Shown here: in pieces, positions 1-5,918 of the stretch | Layout of the letters: every line of letters begins with the position of its first letter | Position numbering within the stretch: position 1 is the stretch's first letter | Origin: UBA3064 sp016868095 | GTDB taxonomy: Bacteria > Pseudomonadota > Gammaproteobacteria > Burkholderiales > Burkholderiaceae_E | DNA: 8,499 bases | Assembly (NCBI GenBank): GCA_041175665.1 | Contig: JBEDEM010000117.1 | Span: 1-8,499, forward strand | Reading direction: 5' to 3' | The notes under the pieces: model-generated | Seen by the model: only the letters and a program-made list of their open reading frames with translations | The model's database searches: none | What the model was told of the DNA's origin: nothing | Program-made: the position numbers and the translations under genes

Positions 1-1489
1 AAAGTGAACCCACCAATAATCGGTCTGGCTCAGCCAAGCGCAAGACATGCTGCTGATCAGCAAGGATTGACTTGATCTGCCAAACAGGATGCGAGGGATC
101 GACCGCGGAAATGTCAATCAATAAGCTAACGCCAGGCTTTCGTTGCAACGGCATCGCATGATTGAATCCAAGTTTGACAAGTCCTTGAGGGCTCGTAAGC
201 ACCATCGTGGCTGCACTCGCAATTAGCTGACCCGCTTCATCAAAGGCCTGCCAACGCCCGTCATGCAAATCAAGCCGAGCCACGTTAATTTGCAGCTGAG
301 GAAACGCTAGTTGAGTCGGAAGCGCCATCGCACGCGAACGGGGAAGACAAAGCCGATACTCGTCGAGCGCCTGAAAGAGGGAAGGCCAAGGATTGAAGGA
401 AGCCTCTGAATACGCAAGAAGCGCATCGAGCCGCTTCTTCCATTCAGCACGAGCCTCGCTCCTGTAGAGCAATTGCAATCGACAAGAGACAAGGGGCGAA
501 AGACCCTGTGACCCTTTCTCAGAACCCAAGCGATAAGAGGATAAGAGCGCTGCCCGACTTAGACGCGCCATCTCGTTATCATCGGGAGAACAGTGCAAAT
601 GTTCTAAAAATGCCGGAAGATGGGCTTGTGCATCGCAGTCCTGTTGCAACTTAGCATCAATCAACACACCCTGGAATCCACGAGCCCTTGCTGCCAGTGC
701 CATGCATTGGCCAGCGAGCCCAGCACCAATAATCATAAGATCCTCAACCGCGGGCTTTGGACAAAAGGGCTTAATACGTCGATAAGGCCTATAACGGGCC
801 TCAAGTCGAAACCGTTTGGGGGCAAAACCTGGCTCCCTCGAAACATCAAACTCAAGTGCGCTTAAGCGATCGCGTAAGGGCTTGGCACTCGCGTAACTGA
901 GCAGCAGGGCTCCTTCAAACAAATGGCGCCTCAAATCGCGAAAAGCCTCAGACCGCCACATCGACGGATTAGCCGCTTCGGAAAAGCCATCCAAAAATAC
1001 AATATCAAAGCTGGTACTGAGTCGCTTGAGCGCCTTAGAAACATCGGCGACAAAAAAATCAAAGTAAAAGTTGCTATGCAAAGCATAGCGATGAATCCCT
1101 GGCAAAGCATACGCACCGTCAAGCTCGAAACAACCAAGCCAGCGTTCAACAAGCTCAGTCGCCGTTGGTCCCAGGACTGCCGTCCAGGCACGGCGATACT
1201 CGTCTAAGCTCAAGGGGTGCAATTCGATGCTTTGCACATAACATCGCCAGGCAGGCTTGGCCCTTTTCAACCAGCGGTCAAGAAAAACGCTTAGATTGAA
1301 GCCCAAACCGAATCCAAGTTCTAAAACATGGAACTGCGTTCGCCCCTGGCTGGCGAGTTGCTCAATCAATTGCCAAGCTGGTTCCACAAAAACCCACTCA
1401 GACTCTTGCAAGCCGCCCGAAACGCTGCGATAAATATCGCCGTAGCGCGAGTTTCTAAGGCTTACGCCATCGTTATCGATCAAAAGCAT
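1..1489 (-). CDS. mnmC: Bifunctional tRNA 5-methylaminomethyl-2-thiouridine biosynthesis protein MnmC (3' end beyond window)
   Basis: MnmC carries out the last two steps of mnm5s2U34 formation in tRNA: an FAD-dependent C-terminal domain removes the carboxymethyl group and an N-terminal SAM-dependent domain methylates the resulting amine. I translated the minus strand by hand; the frame is open from ATG at 1489 to the window edge (496 codons of the roughly 620-670 usual). An in-frame TGA at 1498-1496 makes 1489 the first usable ATG; no strong ribosome site is seen. The methyltransferase domain has motif I ELGFGLGFN (residues 57-65) and the catalytic-type motif DGFSEAANPSMW (167-178). The FAD domain opens with GAGLAG (255-260), and DDNEMARLSRAAL (303 onward) is the typical following stretch. 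The usual ASGN/ASGH loop before it appears replaced, and the later R-G-Q-type motif reads RKPGVS. The gene is divergent from the hydratase gene, 44 bp away. The family call is firm; full activity of the oxidase half is less certain. Confidence 0.92.
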   Translation of the reverse strand, partial: MLLIDNDGVSLRNSRYGDIYRSVSGGLQESEWVFVEPAWQLIEQLASQGRTQFHVLELGFGLGFNLSVFLDRWLKRAKPAWRCYVQSIELHPLSLDEYRRAWTAVLGPTATELVERWLGCFELDGAYALPGIHRYALHSNFYFDFFVADVSKALKRLSTSFDIVFLDGFSEAANPSMWRSEAFRDLRRHLFEGALLLSYASAKPLRDRLSALEFDVSREPGFAPKRFRLEARYRPYRRIKPFCPKPAVEDLMIIGAGLAGQCMALAARARGFQGVLIDAKLQQDCDAQAHLPAFLEHLHCSPDDNEMARLSRAALLSSYRLGSEKGSQGLSPLVSCRLQLLYRSEARAEWKKRLDALLAYSEASFNPWPSLFQALDEYRLCLPRSRAMALPTQLAFPQLQINVARLDLHDGRWQAFDEAGQLIASAATMVLTSPQGLVKLGFNHAMPLQRKPGVSLLIDISAVDPSHPVWQIKSILADQQHVLRLAEPDRLLVGSL

Positions 1490-1517
1490 CGGCCATCACA
1501 AGCTTAACCATCAGACC

Positions 1518-1523
1518 AGGGAG
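1518..1523 (+). promoter_or_regulatory. Ribosome binding site of the hydratase gene
   Basis: AGGGAG lies 10 bases before the ATG at 1534 and supports that start. A nearby ATG at 1527 is in a different frame. The whole mnmC-hydratase divergent gap is only 44 bp (1490-1533), so at least one of the two promoters probably lies inside the opposite gene; I see no clear -35/-10 pair. Confidence 0.6.
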
Positions 1524-1533
1524 TTTATGTCAC

Positions 1534-2331
1534 ATGCAAAAACACTTAAGCCAAGCCGCAACCCGTTTAGCCGAGGCCTGGCAGCATGACAGGCATCTAT
1601 CCCAGTTAGAGCCTGATCTCCAGCCGAAGAACCGACGCGAAGCGTATGCTGTGCAGGCATTGATCGTTGATCAAATCAATGAACCGACGATCGGCTGGAA
1701 AATAGCAGCCACCAGTGAGGGAGGGCAGCGCCATATCAACGTTAGCGCACCGCTCGCTGGACGCTTATTCACCTCGAGGGTGTTGCCGGATGGCGCAACG
1801 CTCAGTCTAAGCGGTAATCGAATGCTCGTGGCAGAAGCCGAATTCGGATTTCGATTTGGCAAAGCAATACCTGCACGGGCAAACCATGGCCACGACGATT
1901 CAATAAGCATGGAGACCATGCTTGAAGCTGTTACAGACATGGTTCTTGCGATCGAACTACCGGATTCACGCTTTGAGAACTTCGTAGCAGCCGGAGAAGC
2001 CCAATTGATTGCAGATTTTGCGTGTGCACGTCACTTTATCCTTGGGCCGACGGTGAGTGCGGACTGGCGATCACGAGATCTCAGCAAACATCCGGTGAGG
2101 TTTCTTGTGAATGAACACATCGTTGCCGAAGGGTCGGGAGCGTTCGTATTGGGCGACCCGCGAGCCGCGTTGCATTGGCTTGTCCACGAATTAGGCGAAC
2201 ATCACATCAACATCGAGGCAGGCGATGTCATGTTCACTGGCACCTGTGTCATCCCGGTACCCATCAAGCCAGGTGACAAGCTTTGTGCCGACTTTGCTGA
2301 TTTTGGCCAGGTGAGAGCCGATGTTATTTGA
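1534..2331 (+). CDS. 2-keto-4-pentenoate hydratase / 2-oxo-3-hexenedioate decarboxylase family protein (FAH superfamily)
   Basis: The 265-residue protein has the length and motifs of the MhpD-type hydratase/decarboxylase family, cytosolic enzymes that use a divalent metal on small 2-keto-enoic acids. Visible marks are GWKIAATS (54-61, with the family's conserved Lys at 56), AEAEFGFRFG (100-109, the E-x-E metal ligands E101 and E103), AIELPDSRF (139-147, third acidic ligand E141), ADFACARHFILG (160-171) and GDVMFTGTCVIPV near the C-terminus (230-242). The start is supported by AGGGAG 10 bases upstream. No other aromatic meta-cleavage gene is next to it: its neighbours are mnmC (divergent) and the ankyrin gene (convergent). 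The true substrate is therefore unknown, and a catabolic name such as mhpD would be over-reach. It could equally be a housekeeping keto-acid hydratase. Confidence 0.87.
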   Translation: MQKHLSQAATRLAEAWQHDRHLSQLEPDLQPKNRREAYAVQALIVDQINEPTIGWKIAATSEGGQRHINVSAPLAGRLFTSRVLPDGATLSLSGNRMLVAEAEFGFRFGKAIPARANHGHDDSISMETMLEAVTDMVLAIELPDSRFENFVAAGEAQLIADFACARHFILGPTVSADWRSRDLSKHPVRFLVNEHIVAEGSGAFVLGDPRAALHWLVHELGEHHINIEAGDVMFTGTCVIPVPIKPGDKLCADFADFGQVRADVI

Positions 2332-2476
2332 GCTATCCATGTCAAGCACCGGCCAAGACAACTACGGGCCTGTGTTCTGAGAAACATCTTTGAGTTGACA
2401 TAATATTGATTATGCGCAAATAAACGATGGCTTTGGCTGCAGCACATGCGAGCGCATCTCGTGAGGCCAGTTACCG
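2332..2476. other. Convergent intergenic region between the hydratase and ankyrin genes
   Basis: About 145 bp without a supported gene, counting the shifted ankyrin tail as ending at 2477. It holds an AT-rich dyad (2395-2419), described separately. A weak stem can be drawn from GGCC at 2351-2354 to GGCC at 2367-2370, and a five-base stem with a two-base loop from ATGCG to CGCAT at about 2446-2457. Neither is followed by a T tract on the relevant strand, so I do not call a terminator. Confidence 0.5.
2395..2419. promoter_or_regulatory. AT-rich dyad, possible operator or promoter element
   Basis: CATAAT (2399-2404), spacer ATTG, then ATTATG (2409-2414) is a perfect six-base inverted repeat. 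It is flanked by TTG (2395-2397) and CAA (2417-2419), which extend the symmetry with a one-base offset. The left end also reads TTGACA, identical to a sigma-70 -35 box, but no good -10 box lies 16-18 bases downstream. A site here between convergent genes could bind a MarR-like dimer or drive an antisense transcript into the ankyrin gene; neither is shown. Confidence 0.25.
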
Positions 2477-2554
2477 CTAACGAATTCTGTCGAGCAGCCA
2501 GGCAGCAAAATCGTCTCGACCCATTTGTTGTGCGTAATCCATCGCAGTTAATCC
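2477..2554 (-). pseudogene. Out-of-frame C-terminal remnant of the ankyrin gene
   Basis: Read on the minus strand from 2554, this stretch encodes GLTAMDYAQQMGRDD followed by FAAWLLDRIR and a TAG stop at 2479-2477. It is a textbook last ankyrin repeat end (G-x-T-A-M-D-Y-A plus a terminal helix), directly after the stop that ends the main frame at 2548. The main frame runs ...GLEAT-LD-stop. Joining needs a shift of one base, and the normal middle of the repeat (LLxxGADxxxxDxx) is absent. This suggests a deletion of roughly 50 bases, not divisible by three, in an ancestor of this copy. An assembly error is the main alternative. Confidence 0.7.
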
Positions 2555-3252
2555 AGCGTGGCTTCGAGCCCCTGACGAACAGCCATCATCAAGGGTGTGA
2601 TGTTGGCCGGCGACTCAGCATCGATATAAGCGTCACGATCAAGAAGCCAATCGACCATACGACGTTGATCAAATGCAGCGGCGTAATGCAATGGCGTCCA
2701 GCCTTGTCGATTGATTTGGCCGCCGCGCTTAAGCAATTGCTCAGCCATCGATAAGTCACCATGCTTGGCAACAAGCATCAACGCAGTTTCGCCGCGCTCG
2801 TTTTGCGCCTCAACAAGTTGGTCAGCACGAGTTAACAAATAGCGAAGGCATTGCGGTGCGCGCTCTGCAGCTGCCGTGTGCAATAAGCTGCCCCAAACAG
2901 GGTGAAGCGGCGCTTGCTTATTGCGAAAGTCGGTATCAAGCATCCTCATCACGCGAAATACTTCGTCACGTCGAATCGCATCGAAGAGGCTATGGCCTTC
3001 GTCGAGCATTGGGCCCGCGGCAAGCTTTTCCCGCTGGGCCGATGATTCCGTCTGTGTAGACGGTTTTGCTTCGGCTTGCGAGTTTGCTTGCGCAGACGGC
3101 TTTGCATGTGCTGGCGGTTTCGATTGCGCGGGCGATTTCGATTGCGCGGGCGGCATTGTTTGTACCGACGTGGCCGATTGAGCAAAAGGCGCACTTTGCA
3201 AAACGCAGTAAAGCGTTATACCGAACCCCAAAAGTCTCGCGTTAATGCTCAT
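2548..3252 (-). CDS. Secreted ankyrin-repeat protein, C-terminally truncated by frameshift
   Basis: A 234-residue protein with an apparent Sec signal peptide (basic R6, hydrophobic 7-22, likely cleavage after FAQSA at 27). A low-complexity linker of six-residue repeats follows (34-75), then ankyrin repeats from about 85 to the end: SLLHTAAAERAPQCLRYLL (122-140), ETALMLVAKHGDLSMAEQLL (155-174), WTPLHYAAAFDQRRMVDWLL (185-204) and the start of another, ITPLMMAVRQGLEA (218-231). It is probably a periplasmic protein that binds a partner through its repeats; none is known from this sequence. It ends abruptly inside the last repeat, and the missing end is present in another frame (2554-2477). The ATG overlaps the end of tatD by 11 bp with no strong ribosome site, so coupled translation is likely. 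An ankyrin gene at the end of this operon fits Burkholderiales. Confidence 0.85.
   Translation of the reverse strand: MSINARLLGFGITLYCVLQSAPFAQSATSVQTMPPAQSKSPAQSKPPAHAKPSAQANSQAEAKPSTQTESSAQREKLAAGPMLDEGHSLFDAIRRDEVFRVMRMLDTDFRNKQAPLHPVWGSLLHTAAAERAPQCLRYLLTRADQLVEAQNERGETALMLVAKHGDLSMAEQLLKRGGQINRQGWTPLHYAAAFDQRRMVDWLLDRDAYIDAESPANITPLMMAVRQGLEATLD
3028..3153 (-). repeat. Seven degenerate 18-bp coding repeats in the ankyrin linker
   Basis: Residues 34-75 of the ankyrin protein fall into seven six-residue units: PPAQSK, SPAQSK, PPAHAK, PSAQAN, SQAEAK, PSTQTE, SSAQRE. The first two units are nearly identical in DNA (CCGCCCGCGCAATCGAAA and TCGCCCGCGCAATCGAAA), so recent duplication is plausible; later units have drifted. 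The product is a Pro/Ala/Gln/Lys-rich flexible spacer between the signal peptide and the ankyrin domain. Confidence 0.8.
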
Positions 3253-4021
3253 AAGATTTCTGTAAACGATTGAATAAGCGATAACAATTAGCTGTTGTTA
3301 ATTCAATAAACGCCTCTCGTTTAATACTCAAAAGTTCGGCAAGAAAGTTAGCTGTTGCAGCAAGCATGGCGGGCTCGTTGCGCTTTCCTCGATGTGGCAC
3401 AGGCGCAAGATAAGGTGCGTCAGTTTCAATGAGGATGCGATCCAGGGGCAGCTTCCTGGCTACCTCACGAAGCGATTCGGCAGACTTGAAGGTGACGATG
3501 CCTGAAAAGGAAATATAAAACCCCATGTCCAAGGCGGCGCTTGCCGTCTCCCAGTCCTCGGTAAAGCAGTGCATCACACCGCCGCAACTTGAAGCACCCT
3601 CCTCGCGCATAATGCCGAGGGTGTCTGCGCTCGCCGCTCGGGTATGGATGACTAAGGGCAGACCCACTTGTTTGGCAGCTCGAATATGGTTTCTGAAACG
3701 TTCTCGTTGCCAGCTCAGATCGCCCTTCAGTCTGAAATAGTCCAGTCCCGTTTCGCCGATTGCGATCACTTTGGGATCGCTTGCAAGCCGACATAACCCC
3801 TCTGGCGTTGGCTCTTCAACATCTTGATAATCAGGGTGAACACCAGCCGTTGCCCATAGATTAGGTCTAGACCTCGCAAGCGCTAAAACTCGGGGAAAGT
3901 CAGCCAGATTCACGCTAATGCAAATGGCGTGCTTAACCCCGGCAGCGTGCATCCGCTCGAGTACGGCCGCCCTATCCTCACTAAAGTCATCGAAGTCTAT
4001 GTGGCAGTGCGAATCGATCAC
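3242..4021 (-). CDS. tatD: TatD family metal-dependent hydrolase (DNase)
   Basis: The 259-residue protein matches the TatD/YcfH family of TIM-barrel, divalent-metal hydrolases; characterised members have 3'-5' exonuclease or DNase activity, but the paralogue here may differ in substrate. Visible metal ligands are HCH at 5-7, E90 in IGETGLDYF, H126 in VIHTR, H151 in VMHCF and D201 in IETDAPYL. These are all the expected positions, and RGKRNEP (211-217) is the usual family signature. The start is GTG at 4021, supported by AAGGA six bases upstream. GTGA forms a 4-bp overlap with the holB stop. The ankyrin ATG overlaps the tatD stop by 11 bp downstream. It sits in the mltG-tmk-holB operon, where YcfH-type TatD genes are common in proteobacteria. 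Confidence 0.93.
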   Translation of the reverse strand: MIDSHCHIDFDDFSEDRAAVLERMHAAGVKHAICISVNLADFPRVLALARSRPNLWATAGVHPDYQDVEEPTPEGLCRLASDPKVIAIGETGLDYFRLKGDLSWQRERFRNHIRAAKQVGLPLVIHTRAASADTLGIMREEGASSCGGVMHCFTEDWETASAALDMGFYISFSGIVTFKSAESLREVARKLPLDRILIETDAPYLAPVPHRGKRNEPAMLAATANFLAELLSIKREAFIELTTANCYRLFNRLQKSYEH

Positions 4022-5145
4022 GTCGCTTCCTTTTCACGGTTAATTTTTGAAAAGTTTGCATAAAGCAGCAGCGCACTCTCAGCATGAAGTCGGGGATTTA
4101 AGGGGTGACGTAGGCTCGCTTTCATCGCATAAAGTTGCTCGATCAGCTTGAAACATCGATTGGGATCGATGCCTCTAACGCGCTTGGCAGCGGCCTCAGC
4201 GAAGGTCTTGAAATATAGAGGCTCAAGCTGATGAACGGCTTGCAACAGGTCCATCGCCCATCGTTCTAACAACTCAAACCATTGTTCGGGCTGATGCTCA
4301 GCCCACTGTCGCGCAAGCGTCGAAAACCATGCATCAGGCATCTCGGCGAGCGTGTGCAGCCACGAGCCTTGGGCTTCGAGCACAGGATCGAGGATTCTTT
4401 GCTGAGCCGACCATGGCGCGTTGCCACTCAGGCCTAAAGCCAGCGATAACATGCTCGAGGTCGGTGCGGGTGCTTGCGCCGAAGACACAGGTTGCGCTTC
4501 GATCAATGCTTTCAGAAAGACTTCCGCCTCCTTAGCAGCTGGCGGTCGAATCTTTAAACAAATACAACGCGAACGAATCGTCGGAAGCAAGGACGAGAGT
4601 CGATCAGTCAATAGGATCCAGAGTGCCCCCTCGCCCGGTTCTTCGAGCATTTTGAGTAAGGCATTGGCTGCACTTCGATTAAGCCATTGTGCGGGCTCGA
4701 GCCACACAATGCGAGCGCCCGCCCGATGCGAGCCTATTTGCAAAAATCCTGCAAGCGGACGGATTTGATCAATTCGAATTTCATGGGAGAGCTTGCGATC
4801 GCTTCCCTTGGTTTCGGAAGCCTCTTCATCGACCGTTGGTTCAGCGGGCGCGTTTGCAGCTTCGAAGGCTGCTGGTCGTACGATGCGCAGATCAGGGTGT
4901 TGACCCGAGGCAAGCCAGTGACAGGATGCACATTGTCCACAGGCCAGCGCTCCTGAGCGCCTTGATGCATGTTCACATAAACGCAAAGCCACATAGTCCT
5001 TGAGCATGGCCTCAGCACCAAGGCCAGGAAGCGCTTCAATAGCAATAGCGTGCGCATAACGGGCTTGCGCATCGAGAAGCTGCTGCCATGGGGCCTTCAA
5101 CCATGGCGCCTTCTGCCATGGGGTAGTGAGCGTCTCAACCATCAC
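4018..5145 (-). CDS. holB: DNA polymerase III subunit delta prime
   Basis: HolB is the delta prime subunit of the clamp-loader complex, which places the sliding clamp on primed DNA. The 375-residue protein shows a degenerate P-loop, LPGLGAEAML (39-48), with the Walker lysine missing as usual for delta prime. It has the zinc-binding cysteines C57, C69, C72 and C75 (ACGQCASC) followed by GQHPD (81-85), then RSAANALLKMLEEP (157-170) and TIRSRC (189-194, the SRC motif). An acidic insertion lies at about 96-120. The start is GTG at 5145 or the adjacent ATG at 5142; both overlap the end of tmk (11 or 8 bp) and neither has a clear ribosome site, so coupling with tmk is likely. The N-terminus carries three 15-bp repeats (APW-x-K). 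It overlaps tatD by 4 bp; no pilZ gene lies between them. Confidence 0.92.
   Translation of the reverse strand: MMVETLTTPWQKAPWLKAPWQQLLDAQARYAHAIAIEALPGLGAEAMLKDYVALRLCEHASRRSGALACGQCASCHWLASGQHPDLRIVRPAAFEAANAPAEPTVDEEASETKGSDRKLSHEIRIDQIRPLAGFLQIGSHRAGARIVWLEPAQWLNRSAANALLKMLEEPGEGALWILLTDRLSSLLPTIRSRCICLKIRPPAAKEAEVFLKALIEAQPVSSAQAPAPTSSMLSLALGLSGNAPWSAQQRILDPVLEAQGSWLHTLAEMPDAWFSTLARQWAEHQPEQWFELLERWAMDLLQAVHQLEPLYFKTFAEAAAKRVRGIDPNRCFKLIEQLYAMKASLRHPLNPRLHAESALLLYANFSKINREKEAT
4028..4032 (-). promoter_or_regulatory. Ribosome binding site deciding the GTG start of tatD
   Basis: AAGGA on the minus strand sits six bases before GTG at 4021, inside the last codons of holB. It is the clearest Shine-Dalgarno site in the operon and supports GTG as the start, giving MIDSHCH as the N-terminus. 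Confidence 0.7.
5077..5121 (-). repeat. Three imperfect 15-bp tandem repeats at the 5' end of holB
   Basis: CCATGG recurs at exact 15-bp spacing (5116-5121, 5101-5106, 5086-5091). On the minus strand the units are CCATGGCAGAAGGCG, CCATGGTTGAAGGCC and CCATGGCAGCAGCTT. They encode the N-terminal string PWQKA, PWLKA, PWQQL. The repeat lies before the AAA+ fold (which begins near residue 20), so it probably reflects slippage that the protein tolerates. Confidence 0.8.
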
Positions 5146-5869
5146 TGCGCTTATCGACGCCCACTGCGAATCGATCTTTCAATAAGGCGAGATCACTCAA
5201 AAGAAACTGACTTATCGCTGTCGGTGCCTGGTGTGCGTCGACACGCAAATAAGTAGCTGCTTTCAGCGCAGCCCTCGCTGCATAGCCATCTCGGACACGT
5301 TTAAAAAATTCGACATCTTCAGCTTCGAAGCGATCGCTTACCGCTCTGTTAGCGGCACGACGCTTTGCAGCCTCGAGCGGCTCGAGGTCAAACCAATAAG
5401 TTCTTATTGGCTGTAAGTCTGCATGCACTTGGGCTTCGAGCCAGGCGATGGTCGATGCATCCATGCCCCTGCCCGCTCCTTGATAAGCCCATGTTGCATC
5501 GGTGAATCGGTCACAAATTACCCAAAGGCCATCGGCAAGCGCAGGCCTTATCAACCGCTCGAGATGGTCGTTACGCGCAGCAAACACCAATAAAAGCTCA
5601 GTAAGCGAACCCATGTCGCGATGCAGCAAAAGCTCGCGGATACGCTCAGCGAGCTCGCTACCCCCTGGCTCACGACTCACAAGCACCGACTCGCCCTGAG
5701 CTCTCAAATAACCTGCCAAGCTCTCCACATGCGTACTCTTACCTGCACCGTCGATACCCTCGAGGGAGATAAAACGCGGCTGGTTTTTTACTTGATCGAT
5801 GGGGGTCGTAGCTCTCGTCGACCCGGTTTGCGGCAACATATTTTGGCTTATCAAAGTCACAGTTGACAT
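5135..5869 (-). CDS. tmk: Thymidylate kinase (dTMP kinase)
   Basis: Tmk phosphorylates dTMP to dTDP with ATP for dTTP synthesis. The 244-residue protein has the P-loop LEGIDGAGKST (36-46), REPGG (66-70), the nucleotide-site DRFTDATWAYQG (120-131) and a LID region RRAANRAVSDRFE (170-182). Arginines in the LID and none in the P-loop fit the E. coli-like type II enzyme. Homologues are usually about 200-215 residues. The first 30 residues here (before QPRFISLEG) look like an unconserved extension; ATG at 5869 is the first in-frame start, with another ATG at residue 11, and no ribosome site favours either. The gene begins 49 bp after the mltG stop and its end overlaps the holB start. The tmk-holB pairing links dTTP supply with replication machinery in one transcript. 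Confidence 0.95.
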   Translation of the reverse strand: MSTVTLISQNMLPQTGSTRATTPIDQVKNQPRFISLEGIDGAGKSTHVESLAGYLRAQGESVLVSREPGGSELAERIRELLLHRDMGSLTELLLVFAARNDHLERLIRPALADGLWVICDRFTDATWAYQGAGRGMDASTIAWLEAQVHADLQPIRTYWFDLEPLEAAKRRAANRAVSDRFEAEDVEFFKRVRDGYAARAALKAATYLRVDAHQAPTAISQFLLSDLALLKDRFAVGVDKRSDG

Positions 5870-5918
5870 ACTGGCGGCAGGCTTGGGTTTGCGATCTCGA
5901 AGATTACGCTTGAAAGAC

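Noticed and set aside
923..1207. Paired open frames of 94 (plus) and 86 (minus) codons
   Set aside because: Both lie inside mnmC in wrong frames; the mnmC frame carries the conserved methyltransferase motif here.
1427..1440. Inverted repeat GCGATA-AA-TATCGC upstream of the hydratase gene
   Set aside because: It lies in conserved mnmC codons (GDIYR) and is likely a chance product of coding sequence.
2351..2370. Possible terminator stem GGCC...GGCC after the hydratase gene
   Set aside because: Four base pairs with a twelve-base loop and no T tract.
2446..2754. 102-codon plus-strand open frame downstream of the AT-rich dyad
   Set aside because: It is antisense to the ankyrin gene, matches no family I know, and lacks a ribosome site.
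3028..3153. Possible CRISPR-like array
   Set aside because: Units are contiguous 18-bp coding repeats without spacers.
4421..5003. Overlapping plus-strand open frames of 89-115 codons opposite holB
   Set aside because: Shadows of holB codon use; composition is arginine- and serine-rich without recognisable motifs.
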